Assembly (NCBI RefSeq): GCF_014898815.1
Contig: NW_026515543.1
Location: 2,046,001-2,110,000, forward strand
Direction of reading: 5' to 3'
DNA length: 64,000 nucleotides
DNA from: Panonychus citri
Lineage: Eukaryota; Arthropoda; Arachnida; Trombidiformes; Tetranychidae
Shown here: positions 37,514 to 49,791 of the stretch, piece after piece
Layout of the letters: every line of letters starts with the position of its first letter
How positions within the stretch are numbered: the first letter of the stretch is position 1
Position numbers and translations under genes: made by a program
The notes under the pieces: model-generated
Database searches by the model: none
Seen by the model: the letters and a program-made list of their open reading frames with translations, nothing else
Told to the model about the DNA's origin: nothing

Positions 37514-39790
37514 TAGCAAACTTGGGGCCAAACAAATTGCCGGAAAATCATATTCCTCTTAATTCAAATTGCCAATCTAATTACTGCCTATTGTTTTTAA
37601 TCATCTTTCTCTCTCTCTCTCTCTCTTTCTGTCTCTATCCTTTAATCGTTCATGGTCAGTTTATCCTTAGTCTCTGGACAATTATTCATCCAAATTTACC
37701 ATGTTAATTTTGTTGCACAATTATTTTGATTACCAATCTAATCTTATACAAATGTTACCTGTTATTTGGGTGTCAATGTCTTTTTTTTGGCTTGACCAGC
37801 AATCAACTATCAATTCAAATAACAATCAACTGCAAACATCTTAATTACTATTTTTAATCAAATCTTTGTTATCCCTTAATCTATCATCTCACCTTATCAA
37901 ATATTTAATTTCACTTATTGTTATTCATCAATCAACATCATTATCAACTTTCAATGACAATATCAATCATCTACTTACAATTGCCAACAATTAAGACGGA
38001 ATAGAAAACAAAAATCAACTGTAGAAAACTTAAAATACAAAATAATACACTAAATTAACTATCTACTGATTAAGATAATAATTTAATTGTCCAAATCATA
38101 GATTATAATGATTAAGGTAAAAGTTGTGAAAATTTCTTGATCTCTTTTTTCATTACAATTAATATATTTACCTGAAGACTTTCAAAATTAACTACCAACC
38201 AAACTAACTGTCAATCACCAAGAGAAAAATATATATAACAATTAATTGGTTAACGAATTGTTAATTGTGTTGAAACAATTAAATATCTGCAAACATTTAA
38301 ATGTGTCTTTTCAAAAATTAACAATCAAAAGTTATCAAACAATTTAGTTCAAGTTCAAAATTTGATCATACAAAATAAGTGGAAATGAATTTATATTAAC
38401 AGAAATGGTTAATTGTTGGTTAGAAAAAGTAGTTCATCTTAATTTAACTTTCTATCTTACAATTAATTGTAGGTTAAATTGTTAAGTGAGAGTGAAAGAT
38501 AATCAAGTAATATAATAGACAGTAGTTGATACAATCAATTTAATTTATTACCAACAACAATTAAGAGGAAATTGTTTCTGATGATTAAAAATTTTCCAAT
38601 TGACGTTATTGATATTAACTTAAATTATTTTCTTCTTCTTAAATTGTCTTTCATTGTAATCATTTATTGACGATGATTAATATTAAATGAGACAATTACA
38701 TGGTGATGATGGAGATTAGTTTAGTTAATTGTCCAATTGATTGAAGGAAAATTATGGTTTAGTAAATGACCTCCAAGAAAATGATGAAAAGGAAAAGGAT
38801 GAAAACAAAAGGGATACATTGAATTAGAATCAATTTTAATCATGATTATGATTTGATTGTGATTATGATAGAAACTGGATTTAAGGGAAACAATCTAAAA
38901 AAAGGTGACTTGATGAGCTTCATCATCTTCATCATCATCTTAATCATGATGTGAATGAGGTCACTCACCGTTGTTACCATTTTGATTGAATCGTTTTCTT
39001 TTACCTTGAGGCGAAATTTTCATCACAATTCAAATTCAGAATTGAGAGTTATCTTCATCATCTCCATCTCCATCTCCATCTTCATCTTCATCTTCATCTT
39101 CATCATACTTTGTTTCTAATCAGGCATAATCTTAATCACTATCCGTTGACCCTCAACCTAATTTGGTCATTTTAATTTATTGACCAACATTGAAAATCAT
39201 TTCATCAAATTGTTGATCGGATTGATTTTTATTTTCTGCCAATTTTTTCATCTGGTTAATTGTTGTTACTTGGACCTTGTGATTATCATTGTTCGGTGTT
39301 AATTATGGTTCTTCTTCATTGTAATTAAGTCTTAACTAGATTGTAACGATTGTTAATTTTAACGATTTTAATGTTTTTGATCGTAAATGCTTCCCTTTAT
39401 TACCACTTTTTTTCCGTCGTTAATTGTTAAAAATACAATTAACTTTTCACTTCTTGATTTAAATTAAATTTAATCACTAACAACACATTGATTTCATTTG
39501 AAATTTTCCTCAAAATTAAACCCTAGATTGTTAAATAAATTGTTTCTGTTTCAAGGTTGATAACAATTGTCTTTATAATTTTCGTCAAATTTTGACAATT
39601 TAATGATTAAATTGATTAATCAACTATTCTACGCCATGAATGATGGATTAACCTTTAGTAGCACTAATTGTCCGAGTAAATTGCTGTTGATTAGCAAGTT
39701 AATTATCGCCAACTGAAAAATTGACTGTAATCAATTGATTATAATCACTAAATTAAATTAATCAATCGTTATAATTATTTTCTATTCTAT
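37514..39790. other. Intergenic, AT-rich
   Basis: Nothing coding could be supported. It includes a CT tract at about 37611-37627 and a CATCTT-type hexanucleotide run near 39060-39104. Confidence 0.6.
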
Positions 39791-40251
39791 TGATGATAAT
39801 GTTTGTTGAAGATTTCAAGTACCTTGAGTTATCATTTAGTTCATCACAAGAAGATATTAACTTATGAAAAGCGACCTCTCTTCGAGCCGATATTCATCCT
39901 GAAAAAGTTTCGGCGGAGGGTACAAACGGTGAAGAAACTACCAACGAAGATGTTTCCTCCCTTGATCCTCAATTGGAACGTCAAGTTGAAATGATCCATA
40001 ATCTAGTTGACCAGCTGAAAGTCAGCGGGGGTGTTTCGATGGCGACAACTTACACACCACCACCAGTTGAAGATGACTGGTTAAGACCATCGCAACCAAC
40101 ACCACCTTCGGCCACCAGTGCCCGAGAAACACTCATATAGATCTTCGCCCGCTCCTCCTGGACGACCAGCACCAACTATGCCTGAACGAAATGGCTCCAA
40201 GTGCGGCAAAGTGGAAGAGCTCCTCCTAATCGTGCTGAGAATAAATTATGA
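39791..40251 (+). pseudogene. Dynamin (shibire) retro-pseudogene, C-terminal part
   Basis: Reading across frames gives the end of the PH domain (FKYLELSFSSSQEDINL, then a stop where dynamin has Trp, then KATSLRADIHPEKVSAEG), the start of the GTPase effector domain (SSLDPQLERQVEMIHNLVD) and, after a jump of most of that domain, the linker and proline-rich tail (VSMATTYTPPPVEDDW, PAPPGRPAP, RAPPNRAENKL stop). Lesions: a frameshift near 39800, TGG to TGA at 39865-39867, loss of roughly 90 residues of the effector domain, and at least two frameshifts in the tail. Introns are absent where dynamin genes usually have several, so a processed copy is likely. No poly-A tail or target duplication is evident. 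Confidence 0.85.
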
Positions 40252-41349
40252 GAATCGTTGCTTAAACTTAAAGTATTTAGAGAACTATCATCAATTAACT
40301 TTCGAAAATTATTATTTTTATTGTTAATTAGTGAACGAAGACTTAATAGAAAAAATTTCGATGATTGGTTAAACTTTTTCCTCAGAAATCAATTCCAAAG
40401 TTGACGAAAAGAAAATCAAACAAATCAATTACATTGTTTTCCATTTGAATTGACATTTTTTCCCCTGAAGGAAAAACTAAAGGGCTATTCAGCTCGATAA
40501 TTCTTAGTCCTAAAGACTTGAATGGTAAGTTATGAGTTTGAGCGATATTCGATCGTGATATTGAAAGGTCAATTTCATTTAGACCATTTGCGAAAAAACG
40601 CGTTTCAAGGTCATTTGAAGGTGAGTTTATGAGACAATTGTAATATCCGATCAATACTAACATTAAACGGCATAAGGTTCTTGCTACTATTACAAGAATT
40701 GATGAAAACAAACATGAGTCGCGATTTTGTCAGGTCATTTTATATATAAAATAGTTTCTGATCAATTAATGAGGAGTTTGATCAATTTGGACTTCGATGA
40801 GTTTCAACAATTTAAATGTTTATTTAGCTTTTAATTTACTGTTAATTTAAAAATAATAATATGAAAAAATTTAGTTTAGTTTAAAATTAAATTATTTAAA
40901 TTGTCATTTTCATAAATGTGTCTCTTGGTTGTCTGTTTAACCATTTGAAACTTGTTAATCAAATTATGCCCGAGGGTAAATTGTAATCATCAACTGGGAT
41001 CAATGGACTTTGATGGTTAATCAAAATAAACCACCAAACGATAATTGATGAAAATTAATAATAATAATCATTTGATAATAATGATTAACTAAGTATTGGC
41101 TTACAAGTGAATTAAAGTTGATTAAGGTTTTCAATTAACAACAATCAACAAACAAATTAACTCAAAATGACCGCTGGCCAGTTGGAAATATAAATAGACT
41201 TAATCATGTTCTTAATCACAATTTATAAATATTCATCTTTTTTTTTCATCACAATTAACGACGTTAATTGTTGCAACCAATGGAAAAGGATTGATGATGA
41301 TAATCAAAGTGTAAATTGTCAATCAGCAACAATTTAAGCAACTTAAGGA
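40252..41349. other. Intergenic with an unassigned minus-strand open frame
   Basis: A 109-codon minus-strand frame at 40382-40711 (ends VNFGIDF) has reasonably protein-like composition but starts only at TTG and matches no family I recognise; it may be the relic of another gene. The rest is AT-rich and featureless. Confidence 0.35.
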
Positions 41350-42460
41350 GGATGGTCGCCGAATTTTAGTTTTGAGTTAAGAGTTGAAACTTTTTGTATT
41401 TGTACACAAATATGAAGTCAAATATATTTATTTTTCTGATCTGATCAGTAGTTTCGAAAATCGAGTTCAGTTAAAACTTCAGGTCACTTTTCTCAGCAAC
41501 GATGAGTTTTAGATCATGAAATTTTATTTTATCGACAACTTTTCATGCCTTACAGAAAATTAAATTTGTTTTGTAAAAATATCCAAAGTTCAGACAATTC
41601 CGTTGTATTTAAATAAATGGACGGCGATTAGTCCCAAGTGTCGAATGATCTGAAACTTATTTTGAGGCTATCCTAGTATGGGTTATCGTGGATCAGCACT
41701 TTTTCATTTGATCAACAGTTTACCGGAATGAGAAAGTGGCCTTTGATCTTCAAGGGCTAATATCTCGAAACTAAAATGATTGGAGATGTCAAATAAGTCA
41801 AATCATCGTCATTTAACCAAAGCTATCGAAACAATAGTTTTAAAATACAGTCACTTTTGCTAAAATAGTTTGACAATGTTTGATGAAATAGTATTTCATT
41901 CGAGCAAGCATAAAACATTTGGTGTTTATAACTTGAGTGTAGTATAACTTTTAATTAACTTTAGTCTCAGCTGACCATCACTTTTAAGGCCAAAACTTTG
42001 TTTCTGATAGCTTTGGTTAAATGACGATGATTTGATTTATTTATCTCCAATCATTTTAGTTTCGAGATATTACCTTGAAGATCAAAGGCCATCATTCCGT
42101 AAACTGTTGATCAATGAAAAAGTGCTCGATCCACATGTTAACCCATACTAGATACTCAAAATAAGTTTCAGATCATTCTCGACACTTGGGACTAATCGCC
42201 GTCCATTTATTTAAATACAACGGAATTGATGAGCACTTTGATATTTTTACCAAAACAAATTTAATTTTCTGGCATGAAAGTTGTCGATAAAATAAAATTT
42301 CATGATCTAAAACCATCGTTGCTGAGAAAAGGACCAGTTTTAACTGAACTCGATTTTCTCGAAAACTACTGATCAGATTGAAAAATAAATATTTGGACTT
42401 CATATGGTTCAAATACAAAGTTTCAACTCTTAACTCAAAACTAAAATTCGGCGACCATCC
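41350..42460. mobile_element. Foldback (long inverted repeat) element, 1.1 kb
   Basis: The left end GGATGGTCGCCGAATTTTAG is repeated in reverse complement at the right end (CTAAAATTCGGCGACCATCC). The match continues, with substitutions and small gaps, almost to the centre: arms about 41350-41850 and 41985-42460 around a loop of about 130 bp. Internal landmarks such as GGACGGCGATTAGTCCCAAG (left) and CTTGGGACTAATCGCCGTCC (right) pair exactly. There is no long open frame, so it is non-autonomous. No clear target-site duplication was seen. Arm divergence of very roughly 10-15 percent by eye suggests an old insertion. Confidence 0.85.
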
Positions 42461-44587
42461 TTTTGTTGGAATGAAAGTTGAATAATTAAATTGCTAATCA
42501 GATGGTAAATTAGATTATAAAAGTAAATTATCATTAAATTGTTAACCTAAATCGCTTAAGATGATTAACACAATTTGTTACTTTAAATCAAATTAAAAGT
42601 TTTTCAGCAACGTAACAATTTGTATTACCGATGCTAAGATGTTCATGTGTTCATTTTGATTTAGTTTAAATTGTTGAGGTTTTTTTTCCTATGGAAAATT
42701 TCATCAAATAGTTTTTGCAAATTTAATTAGTAAATTGTTTTGATTGTGTAGCAATTTCTTAAGTAATTAACAGTTGTTGATTGTTACCTTGAAGGAAAAT
42801 AATTTTTTCCTTTTCATTTCTACCTGAATTTAAATCTTGGAATCGTTTCAAACTTTTACCTTGTGAATTTTTCATCTAGGAAGATATTCTGGATTCTATC
42901 ATGATAAATATCATGATAATGATGACGAAGATGATGATGATGATGGTGATGATATTAATCAAGCTTGATGCTGGGAAATTCCGACATTAATTACATCAGA
43001 ACAGAATCTCATCAATAAGATTTGAACACATTGAAAACTCACATAGACTTTGATTGTTACTGGTTTTTAAATTCATCAACTTGTTTCATCTTCATCTTCA
43101 TCATGATCTCTCAATGAAATTGAAATAATAATGAAGAGAATTGTTCTTGTTGTTGTTGTTTCCTTTCTGGTGTTCAACTGGTTATCATGTTTTTAGATGA
43201 GTTCAACTTGCCTGAGGCATTTTCGATAGTTATTAATTATCCTTATTGTTTTTCCATTAGAAGAAGCAAGAAAAAAAAGATAATATCATTTTCTCCTTGA
43301 CCATAAACATTAACCTTAATGGTCAAGTCCAGACTGTCCAATGAAGTTTTGTCGGGTCATCTTTTGAGTTACAAGTTCGAAAACCAGTAGAAATGTTTAC
43401 CATTAAAACCATGAAGATAAGAAAGAGCATTTACCTCTTTTTCGGTTCTTTCTCTTATCATCATCATCATCATTCTCTTCATTCATCATCTTTTCTTCCT
43501 TCTTTAAACGCCTGAGGGTAAATATTCAGTTTCTTTTAGAAAGATCAACAGGTAAAAGTTTCGTTTTATTTTATTTTACTTTCGAAATAGTAAAAGATAT
43601 AAATAACACTGAGAACATGAAGATGATGATGATGATGATGATGAAAGAGAATCAAATTTAGGTTAAAATGACAAGAGAGAGGACGAAATTACTATTAAAA
43701 TTGAATCGATTTACATTTTCCACTTTCAATGAATGATGAATGAATATTAATCATATCATACGATTTAACTAATTTAGATGATGATGATTCTTATTATTGG
43801 GGTAACTTGATATTCTTGGTGCTTGAAGGTGCGAGGGATAAACACCAGGTAATTGTGATTGTAAATAAAACATTATATCATCTTCATCATCTTCATCATC
43901 CTTGTTCATGGTTTAATCATGTTCACCTTGTTTACCTGGATTCTTATTGTGAAATAATATCAATTGTTGTTTCTTTATAACATTTCAATTTGAATCTTGA
44001 ATTGATTGTTTGTTTATCTACAACCGGTAAAACTGTAATCATCACAATTGAATTTAATATTGATTAATACCTTCAAGGTGGATATTTGTTTGTTTGTTTG
44101 TTTCTTAATCTTGTTAATGGTTAATCATTTTAATTGTTAGTCTATTGTTGTTGTTAGAAAGTGTAACTAATGAGCTTTTAACTGATTAGGTTATAATTGT
44201 CAGTTTTAAAATCAAATGATTGGTTGATTACTTTATCAGATTAGTTATGTTATATTCAATCAGATTTATGTATTAACAATTAGTATATTAGATTAGTATT
44301 ATCTTAATGTTTACCACAATCAGCTGATATACTTTTTAACTAATCATTTGTAACTCGTGGTGAATGAAATTAGATTCAAAATGATGAAGATGAAATTATA
44401 AATATAATTGACCCTTTAAAGAAGATAATCTTTTCATCTTTATTATCAGGAGATAATAAATAGACACAATTATCCAAGAAAATTCATGATTTTGGATATA
44501 AAACTGAACCTGAATAAGAAAGAGTGAGTAAGAGAGAGAGAGAGAAATTAAGTTCGAAAACAGTTCAGATGAAAGGGGAAGGGTTGA
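42461..44587. other. Intergenic, repeat-rich
   Basis: AT-rich sequence with GATGAT runs (about 42917-42951 and 43618-43650) and small GA tracts. No gene could be supported. Confidence 0.6.
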
Positions 44588-44822
44588 GAGAGAGAGAGAA
44601 AAGAAAGAGAAGACAAAAGGGGAAAGAGGTAAAAATTCAGGTAAGAATGAAATTGTATTTGGAATTTGAAGAAAAAGAAAAAGAGTCGAAATGATAATTA
44701 AGAGAAAAGGGGAAGGGAAAAGAAAGAGAAGATAAAAGGAGGACAGATTAGTGAGCACTAAACTTACCTGGAGAAAGGAGGAGATGGAAACTGGATTTCA
44801 GACTCTAATCATCCTTGCGATA

Positions 44823-44876
<54 letters not shown>

Positions 44877-45095
44877 AAAGAGAAGACAAAAGGGGAAAGA
44901 GGTAAAAATTCAGGTAAGAATGAAATTGTATTTGGAATTTGAAGAAAAAGAAAAAGAGTCGAAATGATAATTAAGAGAAAAGGGGAAGGGAAAAGAAAGA
45001 GAAGATAAAAGGAGGACAGATTAGTGAGCACTAAACTTACCTGGAGAAAGGAGGAGATGGAAACTGGATTTCAGACTCTAATCATCCTTGCGATA

Positions 45096-45135
<40 letters not shown>
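44588..45135. repeat. Two-copy tandem duplication, 274-bp unit with GA microsatellite
   Basis: The block from AAAAGAAAGAGAAGACAAAA (44599) recurs at 44873 with essentially no differences over about 220 bp, followed in each copy by GATATAATG and a long GA tract. Unit offset is 274 bp. Both copies contain AACTTACCTGGAG on the plus strand (a potential minus-strand splice donor), but no exon was recognised. The near-identity shows the duplication is recent or an assembly artefact. Confidence 0.9.
44827..44872. repeat. (GA)n microsatellite in duplication copy 1
   Basis: Perfect GA tract of 46 bp ending the first duplicated unit. Confidence 0.95.

Positions 45136-45139
<4 letters not shown>
45100..45139. 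repeat. (GA)n microsatellite in duplication copy 2
   Basis: Perfect GA tract of about 40 bp ending the second duplicated unit. Confidence 0.95.
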
Positions 45140-45142
<3 letters not shown>

Positions 45143-46001
45143 TAAGAAACAGGTAAGTGAGTATTTCGAAGTGACTTTTCTGAAAATCTAAAAGCATCAT
45201 TTGCAATCTCATTCAACGATTTGAATCTAATCAAAGTGTTTACAACAATCAACGTTTTCGTTTGATTGTTTTGTTTTTCTTCATCTGTGATAATTTGCTC
45301 TCTGTAGTAAGCAAATTAGTTGTGATCACAAAACAATCAACTTGATCATCTACAATACACTAGGAACTAATATCTAACATCAAATCCTTCGCCCATTGGG
45401 ATTAGTGATTTAATCGTAAACTTTGAAAGATTGGAATTGTTAATTATTCTCTTTTGTCGAAGAGAGAAAAAAGTGTTTTCCCATTCGTTAATTGTTCTAT
45501 CAAGGATTCTGATCATCAGTTATCGACAATTATCATCATCATCATCGTCGATAATCATCATTAGATTTTCTTTTAAACTGATCTAACCTCGATAAGAGAG
45601 AAATTAAAACTCGACAAACTCGATAATATCTTTGATTCGCTCTAATACTTTTAGGTGATTTAATTGATCGTTAACAAATTTTTATCTTCATCATTATCAT
45701 CATCTTGTTTTCTCAATTATTGATATTCATACATCTTATTTACCTCATCAATATCTCACCTTGATAATCATCATAATTAGTAAATTGAATGTCAACCAAC
45801 TGTAAACTCAATCACTTGAATATTGAACAGAAAAAAAGGAAAGTAGCAAGTTAAATCTTCATCAGACCTAATCAACAATTAACACAATCAATTAATCACG
45901 GAATCATTATAACGGAATTTTCTAACATCAACCTCATCAATTCATCTTTATCATCAAATTTGTTTTGTTTTTTTCTTCGTAAATTGTAACAAAAATTAAA
46001 A
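45140..46001 (+). other. Upstream region / 5' UTR of the elongase gene
   Basis: AT-rich, no open frame of note. It presumably holds the promoter and 5' UTR of the elongase that starts at 46002 (start context AAAAATGG). No TATA element could be assigned with confidence. Confidence 0.5.
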
Positions 46002-46868
46002 ATGGAAGCCGTTTTTGGAATGATCAAGTATTGGTGCCACGATTTTTGGGAAATCTATGGTGACCATCGTATTAGTCATTTGCCCCTTTTAAAGGGTGGA
46101 CCTTGGCACGTAATCGCATTGACCCTTATCTACCTTTACTTTGTTAAGGTTATGGGTCCACGAATGATGAAAGACCGTCCACCCTACGAACTGCGAGGAA
46201 TCATGTTAGCCCATAATACTTTCCTTGTACTTTTGAATGGAATCGGTTTCTTGGTGGGAATGTGGGGAACCAATTGGGGCTTGGATACATTAGAATGTCG
46301 ACCTTTTGACCCTTCAAGTTCGGCAACTCAAGATCGAGTTCTATTCTATCTTGGTTATACTTATTATATCTCAAAGTTTATCGATTTTCTTGACACTGTT
46401 TATTTTGTTCTTCGGAAAAAGTATACCCACATTTCCCCGCTCCATGTTTTCCACCACACAATGATGCCTTTCTGGTGCTACATTTTCTTCAAGTTTTCCT
46501 CTTACACCAATAACGGTTTCATCCCATTGATCAATGCTTTCGTTCACACAGTTATGTACTCATATTATGCTCTCTCCGCTCTTGGTCCCCACATGAAACC
46601 CTATTTGTGGTGGAAAAAGTATATCACTCAATTACAGTTAGTACAATTCTGCTTCGCGACTGTCCACTCACTTTACATGTTCGCCGATCAAACTTGTACC
46701 TGTTCCAAGTTCCTCATCTCTCTTCAAGCTGCCCATGGAATCCTTTTCCTTTTCCTGTTCGGCGATTTCTACAAACAGTCTTACACGCCAAAGGTTCAAA
46801 CATCAACTTCCACCAAAGCAACTCGACCAATTAGTTCATCTAAAAAAGTAGCATCTAAAGTTAATTAA
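46002..46868 (+). CDS. ELOVL-family very-long-chain fatty acid elongase
   Basis: 288-aa single-exon protein. ELOVL enzymes are ER multi-pass condensing enzymes that add malonyl-CoA-derived two-carbon units to long acyl-CoAs (3-ketoacyl-CoA synthase). Diagnostic motifs are present in order: KFIDFLDT (about 125-132; many members have E where this has D), the catalytic histidine box HVFHH (148-152), NAFVHTVMYSYY (178-189) and TQLQLVQF (209-216). Seven or so hydrophobic segments fit the family, as does the length. The C-terminus is Ser/Thr/Lys-rich (SSKKVASKVN), as is common for ER retention. Overall it is closest in style to the arthropod ELOVL1/7-like group (KGGPW, MKDRPPYELR), but substrate length cannot be read from sequence. 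Confidence 0.96.
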   Translation: MEAVFGMIKYWCHDFWEIYGDHRISHLPLLKGGPWHVIALTLIYLYFVKVMGPRMMKDRPPYELRGIMLAHNTFLVLLNGIGFLVGMWGTNWGLDTLECRPFDPSSSATQDRVLFYLGYTYYISKFIDFLDTVYFVLRKKYTHISPLHVFHHTMMPFWCYIFFKFSSYTNNGFIPLINAFVHTVMYSYYALSALGPHMKPYLWWKKYITQLQLVQFCFATVHSLYMFADQTCTCSKFLISLQAAHGILFLFLFGDFYKQSYTPKVQTSTSTKATRPISSSKKVASKVN

Positions 46869-48825
46869 ATCGTCCGAAAATTAATAACAAACAAAAAGAG
46901 CGAGAGAGTGAGTGAGTTTAAGAGAAACAAAATCAATTAGGATTAATCATCAATCCATCAAACCAGATTAAGGAATTAAACAATAAATGGACATTTAAAT
47001 GATTATGGATTAACATGGAAATCTCTTTATTCAAACATCAACAATTCATTCATAAAACAAAACTTTTATTTTTACCGTTATATTGATCAAAACAACAACA
47101 ACAACAACCTTTTGATATATCAGGTTAATTGTAGATTAAGTTAATTATCCTGACAAGACAATCTGATTTGTTAATTTTTCCTTCCCTTTGACAGACAAAT
47201 ATACAAACTTTATAAGTCTATTTATTTATTTATCTGATTATTGTTTTGCTAAATTTTGTTAATCAATCGAAATGTTTTAATCATCATCGAACTTTTTTTT
47301 TTCTTTATTAGAACTATTTTACTTTTCTCCTCTTCCCCCACTTCTCATGTTATAAATATATGAATGGACATTAGTGACCAATCAATCTGCTCATAAACAT
47401 CGCCATCATCATCGCAATCGCCATTTTATCATCATCATCATCGCCGTCGTCGTAATCATATTAATTAATTGTCTTCAATTTATATAAGATCATCATCATC
47501 ATCATCACAATTGAAAATCATTTTCACGTTAAAACAGTTTTTACTTAATTGCTTGAAACTTTATAATGAGCATTAAAATCAAATTGACAACAATCAACGA
47601 TCACAATTAGTACTTCTTATTTTTTAATCAATGGAAATTTTTTTTTTCAACCAGAAAACTGATCAACAATCAACGGGTTTAATTGTTTACATGATAATTT
47701 ATTTCTGGGTTTCATTTGCTTATAAATTTCATATTCATTTTCATCATTACTGTTATTTTAAATTGTCAGAGCAATTAAGCGAAACAATTAGTTAATTGTT
47801 TACTCGTCATCAATTGTTAAAATGTGCCTTAAATTAATAAATGTTAAAACAATTGATTTGATGTTATTTTTTTTTGCCTGTTTATTTACACTTAATTGTT
47901 GACAATTAATCACTTTTTATGAGTTAATTTGTTTATTTCTGACATTTAATTGTTAAACAATATTTAGTAAATTGTTGATTCTAATAGTTAGTATTTTGTT
48001 TTCTTATCATATTGAACATTAAATTAATTGTTTAAGTCCATTAGTGGTCATGATTAATGAATTGATATCATTTCAATTGTTAATTGTTGCTAATCAGTTG
48101 TATCTTAAATTGTTTGTCCTTTTTTTTATATCAGTTATGATTAAGGTAATTGTTGGATAGTGATTGAGATCAGGTGAACGGTAAACGAGTTAATTGTTTC
48201 GTTTTGATTATTGTTGTTAATGATGATGATTACTTGATTAACTGTAACACAATTTAGTTGATTAGTTTGCACGCTCGCAAGGTTATCAAGTTAATTTCAC
48301 CTTAAATCATTATCCTTTTTTTTTATTATCATTTCTCCCACTCTTTTGGTCAGCAAGTATTGAAAGAAAATTTGACCAACCAATTAATCCACTTCAATTT
48401 AATCTTAATCATCACAATTAACATTTACCGCTTTCAATTAGTTGATTGTTGAGATACATTTTTTTACTTTAAGAATCTAACTTTTATATAGTAAATACTT
48501 TCCATTCATCTTCCAGGAAATGGTTAAATGATTGATTACACTGAATTAAACTTCATTTCAATGTTTTCTAATTTTTCACTCGTAAAGATAATCAGTTAAT
48601 TGTGATAACAATTTATTTCTTCGTAATTTGTATTTCCCGCACTTTTTTGAAAAGAAAACTTAGTTACCCTGGTAACCGAAAGGCTGTTTCCCTTTTCCGT
48701 TTCCTTTAAGAACATTTAGTTTGTTGATTTGATTGAAGAAATTTTTTCTTTAGTGTGTTAATTGTAATTTAAATTAATTCTTTTTATTAGTTAATTTAAT
48801 TGGATTGGTTTTCACAGAACTTGAG
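46869..48825. other. Elongase 3' UTR and intergenic region before RpL14
   Basis: AT-rich, with ATC triplet runs near 47400-47510. No open reading frame was supported. The RpL14 promoter must lie at its right end. Confidence 0.6.
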
Positions 48826-49600
48826 ATGGTAAGTTAATTGTTTTGTTTCTAATTCGATTGACCTTTTTTTTAGAGATGAGTTTTATCTTCATGTGTTTTA
48901 ATGTGTTGGTGTTAATTTTTTTTTCTTGTTACATTTTCTTTCTAGGGTCGTAAAGCTTTTGTTCAAAGAGGCCGAATTGCTTTAATCTCCGGTGGTAGAT
49001 TTGGCAATAAATTATGTACCATTATTGATATCATCGATCAAAACAGAGCTTTAGTCTCTGGACCAACAACTGGTGTTAAACGACAACCAATGAGTTTTAA
49101 GATGATGAAGTTGACCAAATTTTTGATGAAAGATATTCATCCAACTATTGGTGAAAAAGCATTGGCTGAAAGATGGGAGAAAAGTGATATTGTTGAACAA
49201 TTTGCTAAATCTAAAACTGGAATGACTTTGGTCAACAAGAAAAAGGTTTGTTATTCTCATTTCTTTTTATCGAACCTTAATTGGTAACATTTTCTTAATC
49301 TTTTAAATGATGAACCTTCCCGTACTTGATAGGATAGGGCCGTCCGATTAACAGTGACGATACCCTTTGATTAATCTGACTTGAACTTTACTCATCCATT
49401 TGTAATTTGTCATTTATTCGTTTTAAACTAATTGTCATTTTTCCTTATTCTCTCTTTGATATCCACAGAAAGCCAAGATGGGTGATTTCGATCGATTCAA
49501 ACTCTACAAAACCAAGCAAAGGATAAATAGACTTGTGAAAATGCAAACAGCTAGATTAACTACCCTCGCTAAAAATGCTGAAAAGAAAGCAGCAAAATAG
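48826..49600 (+). CDS. RpL14: 60S ribosomal protein L14 (eL14)
   Basis: Cytosolic large-subunit ribosomal protein of 144 aa from three exons: 48826-48828 (the ATG alone), 48946-49245 and 49469-49600. Frames join in phase 0. Key eL14 features: GRIALISGGRFGNKLCTIID (KOW-like region), DQNRALVSGPTTGVKRQPM, LTKFLMKD, and the C-terminal KAKMGDFDRFKLYKTKQR followed by a basic Ala/Lys tail. The intron immediately after the start codon is typical of ribosomal protein genes, and intron 2 holds a probable C/D snoRNA (49302-49385). An AATAAA directly follows the stop (49603). It is convergent with PIG-T, 190 bp away. Confidence 0.97.
49302..49385 (+). ncRNA. Candidate C/D box snoRNA in RpL14 intron 2
   Basis: Within the 223-bp second intron: C box ATGATGA at 49307-49313, D box CTGA at 49376-49379, a possible C' box TGACGA near 49354-49359, and short complementary ends (TTTTAA upstream, TTGAA downstream) that could form the terminal stem. 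The spacing of about 75 nt fits a C/D snoRNA, and such RNAs are commonly hosted in ribosomal-protein introns. This block is also less AT-rich than the rest of the intron. The rRNA target could not be worked out by eye. Confidence 0.65.
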
Positions 49601-49791
49601 ACAATAAATTTTGAAATCCAAATCTATACCTAATCATTTTTGTCTATGTTCTGTTTTAATTGTCGAGCTAATAGGAAACTGTTCAGCTCAACAATTTCCA
49701 CAACCAAACAAAAACAGTTCTTCAAATCTGTTTTGAGAAAACGTTAGTTGAATTTATTACAAGATTTTTTTCTACTATCATTACATTTTGT

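Noticed and set aside
38969..38980. Minus-strand ATGGTAACAACG followed by a GTGAGT donor, a possible start exon
   Set aside because: No continuing exon was found on the minus strand further left; too short to support.
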